The position numbers were made by a program, and so were the translations under genes. The notes beneath the pieces are model-generated. The model saw only the letters and a list, made by a program, of their open reading frames with translations, did no database searches and had not been told where the DNA came from. Of a stretch of 39,427 bases of DNA, positions 16,395 through 25,021 are shown piece after piece (position 1 is the stretch's first letter; each line of letters opens with the position of its first letter). Source of the DNA: Bacillota bacterium (GTDB lineage Bacteria > Bacillota > Clostridia > Lachnospirales > Lachnospiraceae). The stretch lies in assembly GCA_023408815.1 (NCBI GenBank), contig JAEYJO010000009.1, forward strand, positions 1-39,427. The letters run 5' to 3'.

Positions 16395-17717
16395 ATGAAA
16401 AAGCTATTAAGTACTGTATTGGCTGTGACGATGGTATCTTCCCTGTTAGCAGGATGCGGAAGTAATGGTACGGCAGAGATATCGACCGAAGAGAAAGCGG
16501 AGACAACGCAGACAGAAACCGCGGCCGGTGATGAGGCGAAGACTGGGGCAGGGGATGAGGTTACGCTTAAGTTCTGGAATGTATTTACGGGATCGGACGG
16601 AGACATTCTCCGCGAAATCGTAGATAACTACAATAAGACGAATACAGATAACATCAAGATCGAAATGGATATCATGCCCAATGACGTTTTGCAGCAAAAG
16701 CTTCCGGCATCGATAGCAACTGGAACCGCACCGGATATTGTCCTGTTCGGCGTGGAAAATATTGCTCCTTATGTAAGCAACGATTCGTTGGAGGATATCA
16801 GCGATTTCTGGGAGAAGGAAGGCGTGGACAAAAGCAACTTTCTGGAAAATGTAACCGAGCTGTCCTACGTGGAGGGTAAGCTTTACGGAACACCTATGCA
16901 GTATAATGTTTCTTATCTGTATTGGAATAAGGACTTATTTGAGGCAGCAGGCCTGGACCCCGATACGCCTCCGGCAACAATGGATGAGCTTGCGGAATAT
17001 GCACAAAAGCTTACGGATACTTCCAAAAATCAATATGGCCTTGCATTGCCGACAAACACAACGTATATGCAGTTCCTTTGGGCAAACGGCGGAGATGCCA
17101 ATGACCCTTCGGAGAATAAGAATTTATTAGATTCTCAGGAAAACCTAAAGACCTTGGAATGGCTGCAGGATCTGGCATTCAATAAGAAGGTAACTCCGGA
17201 GAACATAACTGGTTCCGATGCGGACGTTATGCTTCAGGCCGGTCAGATTGCCATGTACATGAGCGGGCCGTGGCAGATCAACGGACTGAGAGCACAGGGA
17301 ATTAATTTCGGTATTGCACCATGTGTGTCAGGTACCGCAGGCGCCTTTTCACCCGCAGGAGGATGCAGCTATGTAATTCCGAAAGGAACCGGCGAGGCAG
17401 AAAAGGAAGCGGCATATAAATTCATGAAGTATTGGCTGAGCGATGAAATTTTAAAGGAATGGTCACAGAGAAACGGATTCCCGGTATGGTCGAAAACTTT
17501 GGCAGAGGATCCTGAGATTCAAAGCGATGAGGTGTTGAATTCGATTTCCAAAGCAACGGAAATAGGACGTTCCTATAATCTGGGATATTCTCTTGCAAGC
17601 CAGATAGATAACGATGTCATGATCCCAATGTTTGAAAAGATAATTACGGGTGCAGGAACGCCGGAAGCTGTTCTTAAGGAAGCATCTTCCGCCATGGATA
17701 CGGTGCTCGCGCAGTAG
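16395..17717 (+). CDS. Extracellular sugar-binding lipoprotein (ABC family 1)
   Basis: A 440-residue substrate-binding lipoprotein. The signal peptide ends in LLAGC with Cys21 as the lipidated residue, then a Glu/Thr-rich linker. The mature domain begins VTLKFWNVFTGSDGDILREIV and contains IATGTAPDIVLFG, YNVSYLYWNKDLFEAAGLDP and MSGPWQINGLRAQG, all typical of CUT1 binding proteins. The ATG at 16395 follows CAGGAGGT by 7 bases; the in-frame ATG at 16356 lies inside operator 2 and is rejected. It is the first gene of a locus with two permeases and an arabinofuranosidase, so arabino-oligosaccharides are the likely ligand (inference). Confidence 0.94.
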   Translation: MKKLLSTVLAVTMVSSLLAGCGSNGTAEISTEEKAETTQTETAAGDEAKTGAGDEVTLKFWNVFTGSDGDILREIVDNYNKTNTDNIKIEMDIMPNDVLQQKLPASIATGTAPDIVLFGVENIAPYVSNDSLEDISDFWEKEGVDKSNFLENVTELSYVEGKLYGTPMQYNVSYLYWNKDLFEAAGLDPDTPPATMDELAEYAQKLTDTSKNQYGLALPTNTTYMQFLWANGGDANDPSENKNLLDSQENLKTLEWLQDLAFNKKVTPENITGSDADVMLQAGQIAMYMSGPWQINGLRAQGINFGIAPCVSGTAGAFSPAGGCSYVIPKGTGEAEKEAAYKFMKYWLSDEILKEWSQRNGFPVWSKTLAEDPEIQSDEVLNSISKATEIGRSYNLGYSLASQIDNDVMIPMFEKIITGAGTPEAVLKEASSAMDTVLAQ

Positions 17718-17741
17718 AGGTCGAGTAGTATATTGATTCCC

Positions 17742-17771
17742 AAGAATCCTGACAGACTTGTCAGGATTCTT
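17742..17771 (+). terminator. Intra-operon hairpin between binding protein and permease
   Basis: Perfect 13-base arms AAGAATCCTGACA and TGTCAGGATTCTT enclose a GACT loop. Only CTCCTC follows, so it is more likely an mRNA 3'-end stabiliser or partial terminator than a full stop. Confidence 0.75.
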
Positions 17772-17875
17772 CTCCTCAAGGCTGTGAGCGGTAAAATAAT
17801 GTATTATTTCAGTTCTGTTCCGGTCCTTAAGAAGTAAGAGACTGGAAAGCCGCAATTTATAAAGGAGTATAAGTT

Positions 17876-18769
17876 ATGAATAGAAAGAAAAAAAGCAGAC
17901 TTCAATATCAGAGAAGTGCCTATCTCTTTATCCTGCCATCCATGCTGATTCTCACAGTATTTGTCTTTGTTCCTCTGGGCGCTTCATTGATTATCAGTTT
18001 GTTGAATATGAATATTTTTATGAATGATATTTCTTTTGCAGGAATGAAGAACTTTGTCAGGCTATTTAGGGATAGCAGAGTAAATAATGCTACCTTTAAC
18101 AGCTTTTACTTTGCCCTGTTTGAAGTGCCTCTGCAGATAGGACTCGCTCTTTTGTTCAGCTTGTTTGTTGCGAAGAATAACCGGTATACAAGAGCGCTGC
18201 GAACGATTTATTATTTGCCTTTTGTCTGTTCCATGACTGCCATAGGCATTGTATGGTCAATGCTCCTTGATCCTAATATGGGACTGGTGCCCTATCTGCT
18301 CAGGCTGACAGGGGCAGGAAACGTTTCTTTTTTGAAAGATCCGGCGCTTGCGATGCCCACCATCATTGCGGTCAGCGCATGGAAAGGCTTTGGTTATACA
18401 TTGACACTGATAACAGCAGCCGTGCTTAACGTATCGGCATCCCTTTATGAGGCGGCAGAGATAGACGGTGCTAATTTATTCCGGAAATTTATACATATCA
18501 CCATTCCCGGTATATGGCCTACCGTCAGTTTCTGTATTGTAACTACGATGATCAGCGCATTGCAGATGTTTGACCAGGCTTATGTAATGACTCAGGGCGG
18601 TCCGTTAAATAAGACGGAAACTCTGGTCCAGTATATTTATGACAGGGGCTTTCAGACGGCGCCTTATGATTTGGGATACGCGTCCGCCATCTCCGTGTAT
18701 CTGTTTATAATTATAGCTGTCATAACCTTTGTGCTTAGAAGATTTGTATTAGAAAGGGGAGGCGAATAG
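17876..18769 (+). CDS. Sugar ABC transporter permease (MalF/UgpA type)
   Basis: A 297-residue CUT1 permease. A lysine-rich N-terminus leads to YLFILPSMLILTVFVFVPLG, and the EAA loop is SLYEAAEIDGANLFRKFIHITIPGIWP at about residues 193-219. MFDQAYVMTQGGPLNKTETLVQYIYDRGF is a strong family signature. The RBS AAAGGAG lies 10 bases before the ATG. It forms the transport channel with the next gene, which follows after one base. No ATPase gene is nearby, so a shared multi-sugar ATPase is presumed. Confidence 0.95.
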   Translation: MNRKKKSRLQYQRSAYLFILPSMLILTVFVFVPLGASLIISLLNMNIFMNDISFAGMKNFVRLFRDSRVNNATFNSFYFALFEVPLQIGLALLFSLFVAKNNRYTRALRTIYYLPFVCSMTAIGIVWSMLLDPNMGLVPYLLRLTGAGNVSFLKDPALAMPTIIAVSAWKGFGYTLTLITAAVLNVSASLYEAAEIDGANLFRKFIHITIPGIWPTVSFCIVTTMISALQMFDQAYVMTQGGPLNKTETLVQYIYDRGFQTAPYDLGYASAISVYLFIIIAVITFVLRRFVLERGGE

Positions 18770-18770
18770 G

Positions 18771-19622
18771 TTGAAGAAACAAGCTTTTTATGCAAATAAG
18801 AAAAAATGGAACTTAGGAAAGCTTCTGGGATTCCTTCTTACCTTTGGCATGATCATTTTAGTATTGGTGCCTATTATGTGGCTGTTTGTATCCTCCTTTA
18901 AGACAGACAGCGGAGTGATAGCCTATCCGCCTCATTTTTTTCCTAAAGAGTGGACCCTTTCCCAATATCGATATGTGACTGAAAGTATTCCTATCTTTTC
19001 AATGACGAAAACGACCATAATTTTTGCCGGAGGCGTGACCATATTGAGTGTCTTATTCGATTCCATGGCCGGTTATGCTTTTGCAAGATTAAATTTTAGA
19101 GGCTCTAAGCTGCTTTTTTCTATTATATTGCTTACCATGATGGTTCCGTTCCAGATCATTATGACACCGCTCTATATTGAAATTTTTAAGCTGAAGCTTT
19201 TGGATACTTATTTAGGGCTGATTCTGCCCAGAGCTACAAGCGCGTTCGGTATTTATATGATGCGTTCGTTCTTTGCAGGACTTCCGAAATCACTTGAAGA
19301 ATCCGGAAGAATAGAAGGAATGGGAGAATTCCGGATATTCCGCTCGCTGATGCTGCCGCTATGCAAGCCGGCACTGATAAGTCTGGGGATCTTCCACTTT
19401 ATGAACAATTGGAACGATTTGCTTTATCCGCTCATGCTGACCAGTTCATCCGATAAAAGGACTCTATCGGCCGGACTTGCGGTACTTGTAGGGAATAAAG
19501 TGATCAAATACGGGCCTACGCTTGCGGCGACCATGATATCCCTGCTTCCGCTTTTGATTCTTTATCTCTTCTGCCAGAGATATTTTGTGGAAGGAATTGC
19601 CACTGCAGGGACAAAGGAATAA
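18771..19622 (+). CDS. Sugar ABC transporter permease (MalG/UgpE type)
   Basis: A 283-residue CUT1 permease starting at TTG (18771), 7 bases after GGGGAGG; no ATG nearby gives a sensible N-terminus. The first helix GFLLTFGMIILVLVPIMWLFVSSFK is followed by the typical YPPHFFPKEWTLSQYRYV periplasmic stretch. The loop SLEESGRIEGMGEFRIFRSLMLPLCKPALISLG is the EAA motif, slightly degenerate (EESGRIEG instead of EAARIDG). It ends VEGIATAGTKE as usual. Its end lies 73 bases before the chosen start of the GH51 gene. Confidence 0.94.
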   Translation: MKKQAFYANKKKWNLGKLLGFLLTFGMIILVLVPIMWLFVSSFKTDSGVIAYPPHFFPKEWTLSQYRYVTESIPIFSMTKTTIIFAGGVTILSVLFDSMAGYAFARLNFRGSKLLFSIILLTMMVPFQIIMTPLYIEIFKLKLLDTYLGLILPRATSAFGIYMMRSFFAGLPKSLEESGRIEGMGEFRIFRSLMLPLCKPALISLGIFHFMNNWNDLLYPLMLTSSSDKRTLSAGLAVLVGNKVIKYGPTLAATMISLLPLLILYLFCQRYFVEGIATAGTKE

Positions 19623-19695
19623 AATGCGAAATCATGCTTACATAAGAGGATTTGTCGCAAAAGTAAAAGATACTGAAAGGAGTATAGTTTTAAAC

Positions 19696-21204
19696 ATGAA
19701 AGCAACAGTAATCGTTAACAAAGATTTTAGTAAGGGGAAAATAGATAAGAGAATCTACAGCTCCTTTGTGGAACATATGGGCAGGGTAGTCTATTCGGGA
19801 ATCTATGAGCCGGGGCATAAAAGTGCAGACGAGGATGGCTTCCGGCAGGATGTGCTTGAGAAAGTAAAAGAACTGGGAGTGACCGGAATCCGTTATCCGG
19901 GAGGTAATTTTGTATCCTGCTATGACTGGAGAGACGGAGTGGGTCCTGTAGAAAAACGTCCAAGGCGCCTGGAAATAGCCTGGAGAGCGATAGAGACTAA
20001 TGAATTCGGCACCAACGAGTTCATGAAGTGGGCCAAAAAGGCGGGGATAGAGCCTATATTTGCCGTAAATCTCGGAACCAAGGGAATTGAAAATGCAGTT
20101 TCCCTAGTGGAATACTGCAATATAAAAGGGGGAACCTTGTACAGCGATATGCGAAAAGCGCACGGTGTGGAAGAACCTTATGGAATAGGACTCTGGTGTC
20201 TGGGAAATGAAATGGACGGAGACTGGCAGATAGGACATAAGCAGGCAGAAGAATATGGACGTTTGGCGCAGGAAACGGCAAAGGCGATGAAGCAGGTGGA
20301 CAGCAGCATTCAATTAGTGTCCTGCGGCAGTTCCAAATCCGACATGCAGACATATCCCGACTGGGAAGCGACAACCTTAAACTATACCTATGATTATGTG
20401 GATTATGTTTCGCTTCATCAATACTACGGAAATCAGGAAAAGGGGACGCCGTTTTTCCTGGCGCAGTCACTGGATATGGAGAACTATATTAAGACTGTAA
20501 TAGGGACCTGTGATTATGTAAAAGCGAAAAAGCGCTCGAAAAAGGAGTTATATATCAGTTTCGACGAATGGGGAGTATGGTCCATTCCGGATACAGAGGT
20601 GGCATCGCAGGTGCATGAGGAGGCTTGGGAAGTGGCGCCTCACCTTAGCGAGCAGATTTATTCGCTGGAAGATTCCCTGCTTTTTGCAAGTATGATGATG
20701 AACTTTCTGAAATATGCAGACCGTATTAAAGTTGCCTGTCAGTCACTGCTTACGAATATCAGTGCGGCAATCATGACAGAGCGTGGAGGAGATGTATGGG
20801 TGCAGCCGGTTTTCTATCCCTTTTCATGGATGGCCGGATACGGACATGGAGAAGTGCTGCGGGATGTCCTGCACGGTCCGGCATATTTCTGTGAGGGATT
20901 TGGAGAGGTTCCATATGTAGATGAGGTAACTGTTTATAATGAAGAAAATGGAGAGATCGTATTGTTTGCGGTAAATCGCAGCGAAGAGGAAGAGGTCTCA
21001 CTTACGGCCTGTCTGCAGGGGTTCGAACCGCAGAGGGTGATAGAGCATCTGGCGCTAAGTCACCGGAACAAGAAGGCGACGAATCTTGTAAATCATGAAG
21101 AAGTAAAGCCGTATCATGTAACGGACAACGTACTGGAACGGGAAGAGGTAATCGTAACTATGGAGCCGCTTTCCTTCCATATGATAAGAATAGAAGTAAA
21201 ATAA
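19696..21204 (+). CDS. Alpha-L-arabinofuranosidase, glycoside hydrolase family 51
   Basis: A 502-residue cytoplasmic GH51 enzyme that releases arabinose from alpha-linked arabino-oligosaccharides. The opening IDKRIYSSFVEHMGRVVYSGIYEPGH and GIRYPGGNFVSCYDWRDGVGP are near-diagnostic. The acid/base is Glu172 in CLGNEMDGDWQ and the nucleophile Glu291 in ISFDEWGVW. The C-terminal beta domain carries VTVYNEENGEIVLFAVNRS and PLSFHMIRI. The ATG at 19696 is chosen because of GAAAGGAG 14 bases upstream and family alignment; the frame is open back to 19585 inside the permease gene. It is the last gene of the second sugar locus. Confidence 0.95.
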   Translation: MKATVIVNKDFSKGKIDKRIYSSFVEHMGRVVYSGIYEPGHKSADEDGFRQDVLEKVKELGVTGIRYPGGNFVSCYDWRDGVGPVEKRPRRLEIAWRAIETNEFGTNEFMKWAKKAGIEPIFAVNLGTKGIENAVSLVEYCNIKGGTLYSDMRKAHGVEEPYGIGLWCLGNEMDGDWQIGHKQAEEYGRLAQETAKAMKQVDSSIQLVSCGSSKSDMQTYPDWEATTLNYTYDYVDYVSLHQYYGNQEKGTPFFLAQSLDMENYIKTVIGTCDYVKAKKRSKKELYISFDEWGVWSIPDTEVASQVHEEAWEVAPHLSEQIYSLEDSLLFASMMMNFLKYADRIKVACQSLLTNISAAIMTERGGDVWVQPVFYPFSWMAGYGHGEVLRDVLHGPAYFCEGFGEVPYVDEVTVYNEENGEIVLFAVNRSEEEEVSLTACLQGFEPQRVIEHLALSHRNKKATNLVNHEEVKPYHVTDNVLEREEVIVTMEPLSFHMIRIEVK

Positions 21205-21255
21205 AAGCGAAAGCATGAGTTACTGTGAAGGTCGTGAACAGTATCCTTAAAGCCT

Positions 21256-21305
21256 GAGGCTGTAGTAAGATTCTACAAAAGAATTTTTGCAACGGCCTCT
21301 TTTTA
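21256..21305 (+). terminator. Terminator after the GH51 gene
   Basis: Outer arms GAGGC and GCCTC with further pairs enclose a smaller hairpin (GATTCT/AGAATT), followed by TTTTT. It overlaps the promoter of the next regulator gene. Confidence 0.75.
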
Positions 21306-21314
21306 TGCTATACT
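21287..21314 (+). promoter_or_regulatory. Promoter of the LacI-Lrp regulator pair
   Basis: TTGCAA (21287-21292), a 16-base spacer and TATACT (21309-21314). The expected transcript start near 21321 would leave no RBS for the ATG at 21325, which supports a later start codon for the LacI gene. Confidence 0.6.
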
Positions 21315-21351
21315 CTAAGAAAGAATGAGCGTAATGGAGGTTCTGCCAAAG

Positions 21352-22356
21352 ATGGGGATTACAACGAAAGAACTTGCAAAAATATGCGGTGTTTCAAGAA
21401 CCACAGTCCATCGGGCATTGACGGATACGGGAAGAATTAATCCGCAGACGAAGGACGCGATATTAAAGGCCGCCAAGGACTATGATTACAGACCGGACCT
21501 TTTGGCGAGAGGGCTTGTAAAGGGACAGACCTTTTACATAGGAGTTATCGTGCTCGATGTGAATAACCGGTATTTTGCGCAAATGCTCAATGCTATTGAA
21601 ATGGAAGCCAGAAAACACGGCTATTTTATTAATATCGCTCTGCATGAGAACAATAAAGCGATGGAAAAGGAACAGATAATAAGGCTGGCGGATTACCGCG
21701 TGGATGGTATGATTCTTTCTTCTGTTAATCAGGGACAAGAGTATAAGGATTTTTTAAATAGCTTTGACATTCCTATTGTAACAATAGACAATAAGGTTGC
21801 TGAGGGAATTCCCTTCGTTGGGATCAAGGAGAGGGAAGCCGCCAGAGAAGCAGTACGGCGGATATTGGGGAAAGGATATGAGAAGATGGTATTCGTCTGC
21901 CCACCTCTTTCTGACCGCTATAAGGAAAATATTTATGTACATGAGCAGCGGCTTGAAGGCTTTAACGAGGCCATGCGGCAATATCCGGACAGGGAGGCAG
22001 TTGTTATTGATAAGAAAGATAACCTTAAGCTGTGCGCCGGCCAGCTGGAGGACTCAAAACGTACCGCCTTTTTCTGCTCCGGAGATATCTTCGCCCTCGA
22101 ATTAATGAAATATCTGAAATCGAAAGGACTGGCCTCACCTGCGGATTATGGAATTATGGGTTTCGATAATATCGATACGCTGGAATACGTTACGCCAAGG
22201 CTTTCCACTATTGACAATTCGGCAGAGAGGGTAGCTACCACTGCCGTGAATCTCCTTTTTGAATTAATCAATAAAGAAAAAACCGAGACGAAAAGGATAT
22301 TGGATTTTGCCATAGTAGAGGGAGAAACCATAACTGCGCAGGCAGAGACACGATAA
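21352..22356 (+). CDS. LacI-family transcriptional regulator
   Basis: A repressor of 334 residues from the ATG at 21352. The HTH TTKELAKICGVSRTTVHRALTDTG is followed by the hinge YRPDLLARGLVKGQ, which has the conserved ARGL minor-groove leucine, and a type-1 periplasmic-binding effector domain (VIVLDVNNRYFAQML, VDGMILSSVN, DYGIMGFDNID). GGAGG at 21336-21340 and the predicted promoter favour 21352; ATGs at 21325 and 21334 are alternatives. Position next to the arabinofuranosidase locus suggests it binds the two CACGTG-centred operators at 16260 and 16346. It is followed after 15 bases by an Lrp-type gene, an unusual pairing. Confidence 0.92.
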   Translation: MGITTKELAKICGVSRTTVHRALTDTGRINPQTKDAILKAAKDYDYRPDLLARGLVKGQTFYIGVIVLDVNNRYFAQMLNAIEMEARKHGYFINIALHENNKAMEKEQIIRLADYRVDGMILSSVNQGQEYKDFLNSFDIPIVTIDNKVAEGIPFVGIKEREAAREAVRRILGKGYEKMVFVCPPLSDRYKENIYVHEQRLEGFNEAMRQYPDREAVVIDKKDNLKLCAGQLEDSKRTAFFCSGDIFALELMKYLKSKGLASPADYGIMGFDNIDTLEYVTPRLSTIDNSAERVATTAVNLLFELINKEKTETKRILDFAIVEGETITAQAETR

Positions 22357-22371
22357 ACGGGAGGAATGCAT

Positions 22372-22830
22372 ATGGATGAAGTTGACAGAAAAATATTAAT
22401 CGCGCTTAGGGAGAATTCCCGCCGGTCGGCTACGGATATCAGTAAAAGGGTCAATCTTTCAGTTGCCGCTGTAATCGAACGGATTAATAAAATGGAAAAT
22501 ATCGGGATTATTCAGCAGTATACGCTTGTTGTGAACCAGCATAAGATAGGAAACGATGTTATGGCGCTTATGGAGGTCAGTCTGGAACATCCCAAATATT
22601 ATGACGAATTTACGGATAAAATGAAAAGCATGGAGGATATAGAAGCATGCCATTACGTTACGGGAGATTATGATTTTATGATTAAAATCAATACCCGCTC
22701 TTCGGAAGAACTGGAATTGCTGCACAGAAAAATAAAGAGTATTCGGGGAGTGTCTGGTACAAAAACATTTTTTGTATTGAAGGAGATAAAAAATACTTTG
22801 GCTCCGGTTCCCGAAGTGAAAAAAATTTAG
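22372..22830 (+). CDS. Lrp/AsnC-family transcriptional regulator
   Basis: A 152-residue leucine-responsive-type regulator. The N-terminal winged HTH is VDRKILIALRENSRRSATDISKRVNLSVAAVIERINKMENIGII, then a C-terminal RAM effector domain (VMALMEVSLEHPKYYDEF, CHYVTGDYDFMIKINTRS). ATG 22372 is preferred over 22366 because the GGGAGG lies at a normal distance only from the former. Lrp proteins sense amino acids, and the next operon handles D-amino acids and oxoproline, so it is the natural candidate regulator for the promoters at 22918 and 28363 (inference). It seems to be co-transcribed with the LacI gene. Confidence 0.93.
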   Translation: MDEVDRKILIALRENSRRSATDISKRVNLSVAAVIERINKMENIGIIQQYTLVVNQHKIGNDVMALMEVSLEHPKYYDEFTDKMKSMEDIEACHYVTGDYDFMIKINTRSSEELELLHRKIKSIRGVSGTKTFFVLKEIKNTLAPVPEVKKI

Positions 22831-22917
22831 CCGAATGCATATTTTTAGCATATACGCAATAAAAATTAAAATGAAAAGTAAATATTTAAATAAATATTAT
22901 CGTAATTTTTATAAATA

Positions 22918-22946
22918 TTTACAAAAATTATTGTCAGGGATATAAT
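22918..22946 (+). promoter_or_regulatory. Strong sigma-A promoter of the D-amino acid/oxoproline operon
   Basis: TTTACA (22918-22923), an exact 17-base spacer and consensus TATAAT (22941-22946), within an AT-rich region (22850-22930) of repeated A/T tracts that could bind Lrp. The transcript should start near 22953. Confidence 0.8.
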
Positions 22947-22975
22947 TACAATCATAAGAATATAAGCTTTACAAC

Positions 22976-23021
22976 AACGCATTTGAGGACAGAGAGGTCT
23001 TTTCTCACTTGCGTTTTTTTT
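22976..23021 (+). terminator. Leader terminator/attenuator hairpin before the aminotransferase gene
   Basis: AACGCA pairs with TGCGTT. An inner TGAGGAC/GTC...CTCA stem is separated by a small mismatch, and eight T follow. It lies about 25 bases after the predicted transcript start and 65 bases before the first gene, so readthrough must be regulated or partial. Confidence 0.75.
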
Positions 23022-23086
23022 GAAAAAAATAGTTTTACAGATAGAACAATGAGGGCGGATGGCATATTTGCGGAAAGAAGGTCAGG

Positions 23087-23929
23087 ATGGAAAATCTGGG
23101 ATATTATAATGGAATATTTGGATTGATTGAAGAAATGGTGATCCCAATGAATGACAGAGTTCATTTTTTTGGTGATGGGGTATATGATGCAACTTTCAGC
23201 GCAAATCATGTGGTTTATTTGATAGAAGAGCATATTGACCGTTTTTTTAACAGTGCGGAACAGGTCAAAATTACTATTCCACATACGAAAGCAGAGGTAA
23301 AAGCTATTTTAGAGGAAATGGCAGCTATGGTGGAGGCGGAGGAATCGTTTGTCTATTGGCAGGTGACAAGAGGTACTGCGCCCAGGAATCATGTGTTTCC
23401 GGACACAAAGGCAAATTTCTGGATCACAGTAACGCCCTTTGAACTGCGCAATATAAAGGAACGTATGGCATTGACGGCAATGGAAGATACAAGGCATCTT
23501 CATTGCAATATAAAGACACTGAATCTGCTGCCCAGTGTAATGGCTTCTCAGAAGGCATCTGAGGAGGGGTGTCAGGAAACAGTATTTTACAGGGGAGATA
23601 TTGTGACTGAGTGTGCACACAGCAATGTATCTATATTAAAAGACGGGATGTTAAAAACGCATCCTAATGATCGATATATTTTACCGGGTATTGCGAAGTC
23701 ACATTTAATCATGGCCTGCAAGGCACTAAAGATACCGGTGGACGAAACAGCCTTTACGATGAGCGAAATGGAAGCGGCCGATGAAATTATTGTTACAAGC
23801 TCAAGCAATTTCTGCTCTGCGGTAAAAACGCTGAAGGGGAGACCGGTCGGCGGAAAAGCACCAAAGTTAATTGAGGTGATTCAGGATTATCTCGTCGCAG
23901 AATTCCGTGTTTACTGCGGGTTGGAGTGA
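23087..23929 (+). CDS. Class IV aminotransferase, D-amino acid transaminase type
   Basis: A 280-residue PLP enzyme of fold type IV. YYNGIFGLIEEMVIPMNDRVHFFGDGVYD is the usual N-terminal signature, RGTAPRNHVFP resembles the RGxxxRxHxFP motif of D-amino acid aminotransferases, and Lys143 in CNIKTLNLLPSV is the PLP lysine. EEGCQETVFYRGDIVTECAHSNV carries the conserved catalytic glutamate region, and VTSSSNFCSAV the phosphate-binding turn. D-amino acid transaminases exchange amino groups between D-amino acids and 2-oxoglutarate/D-glutamate. Its neighbour is a D-glutamate cyclase-like gene, so here it probably makes or consumes D-glutamate. Branched-chain transaminase or aminodeoxychorismate lyase are less likely by motif and context. 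Its end overlaps the frame of the next gene. Confidence 0.9.
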   Translation: MENLGYYNGIFGLIEEMVIPMNDRVHFFGDGVYDATFSANHVVYLIEEHIDRFFNSAEQVKITIPHTKAEVKAILEEMAAMVEAEESFVYWQVTRGTAPRNHVFPDTKANFWITVTPFELRNIKERMALTAMEDTRHLHCNIKTLNLLPSVMASQKASEEGCQETVFYRGDIVTECAHSNVSILKDGMLKTHPNDRYILPGIAKSHLIMACKALKIPVDETAFTMSEMEAADEIIVTSSSNFCSAVKTLKGRPVGGKAPKLIEVIQDYLVAEFRVYCGLE

Positions 23930-23937
23930 GGTTGGCT

Positions 23938-25005
23938 ATGATTGCAGAAGAAGTGGCAGAATTAAACATCGGAGAAGACTTGGACCAGTTAATCAATTTA
24001 GATCCCAGAGGCTACGGCGTTTGCAGAATCCTCTATAAAGGTACACGGGAATATATGGGAGAGCCTGCTGTCATGAAGTGTGCAAAAAAATTACAAAATG
24101 TACTTAGACAGGAGGATATAGTGTACATTATTACCGGATTTGTTCTTTTGCCCCACAGGCATGCGGAGACAGACGGGATTATCGGAGCTATGCTGTTAGC
24201 AAGGATGCTTGTGAGGGCATATGGTGCAAAGCCTGTGATTATCTGCCCTGAGGAATGTAAGAATGCCGTGCAGAGTCTTTCTAGTGTGGTGGGTCTTCAT
24301 CTGTATGATGGATACATGGAAATCAAAAGCATGCCGATTGCCGTAGGGCGTATTATTTTTACGAAGGAGGAAGAAAAAGCAGAAGAACAGGCAGCAGAAA
24401 TTCTGCATGAGCTTCCTCCCAAAGCGGTAATTGCCATTGAGGCACCGGGGGCCAATGCAAAAGGAGTATACCATACGGCGAAGGGACTCGATGTGACGGA
24501 GCTGGAGGCAAAGACCGATGTTTTGTTCCGCAGGTGCAAGGAAGCGGGTGTTTTAAATATTGCAATAGGAGATCTGGGAAACGAATTGGGGATGGGCACG
24601 CTAAAAAAGCATTTGCAAAAATATGTGCCTTATATGGAAGAAAACGGATGCGTTTGCGGATGCCAAGGCGGGTGTAGCGCTTCGGAGGCAGCAGATTACA
24701 TAATAACCACGACCATATCCCATTGGGGCGCAGAGGCTCTTATCGCGGCTACCGCATGGCTGTTTAAACAGCCGGAGCTTATTCATGCCGGAGATTTGGA
24801 AAAAGAGGCTATAAAGACAGCGTCTAACTGCGGCATGGTAGATATGTACGGCTGGGTGGATTATGCGATTGACGGAATAGGAATGGAGTTCCATTTGTAT
24901 CTGCTGGAGATTATGCGCCAATGTGTGGTGAATTCACTGCGTCATTTTACGATGTGCGGGGAATGGTTTGAAAAAGTTATCGATAAAAAATTCTTTGAGA
25001 TATAA
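23938..25005 (+). CDS. DUF4392 protein, D-glutamate cyclase-like
   Basis: A 355-residue cytoplasmic protein matching the DUF4392 / D-glutamate cyclase C-terminal domain: FVLLPHRHAETDGIIGAMLLARML, AIEAPGANAKGVYHTAKGLDVTELEAKTD and IAIGDLGNELGMG are its hallmark motifs. In animal mitochondria the same domain, joined to a DUF1445 domain in DGLUCY, turns D-glutamate into 5-oxo-D-proline and water. VCGCQGGCSA near residue 242 carries a small cysteine cluster. ATG 23938 with GTGAGG upstream is preferred; a GTG at 23926 overlapping the aminotransferase stop is the alternative. The DUF1445 half is encoded separately at 26762. Placement beside 5-oxoprolinase genes strongly supports the D-glutamate cyclase role. 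Confidence 0.88.
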   Translation: MIAEEVAELNIGEDLDQLINLDPRGYGVCRILYKGTREYMGEPAVMKCAKKLQNVLRQEDIVYIITGFVLLPHRHAETDGIIGAMLLARMLVRAYGAKPVIICPEECKNAVQSLSSVVGLHLYDGYMEIKSMPIAVGRIIFTKEEEKAEEQAAEILHELPPKAVIAIEAPGANAKGVYHTAKGLDVTELEAKTDVLFRRCKEAGVLNIAIGDLGNELGMGTLKKHLQKYVPYMEENGCVCGCQGGCSASEAADYIITTTISHWGAEALIAATAWLFKQPELIHAGDLEKEAIKTASNCGMVDMYGWVDYAIDGIGMEFHLYLLEIMRQCVVNSLRHFTMCGEWFEKVIDKKFFEI

Positions 25006-25021
25006 AGACTATGAAAAAAGC

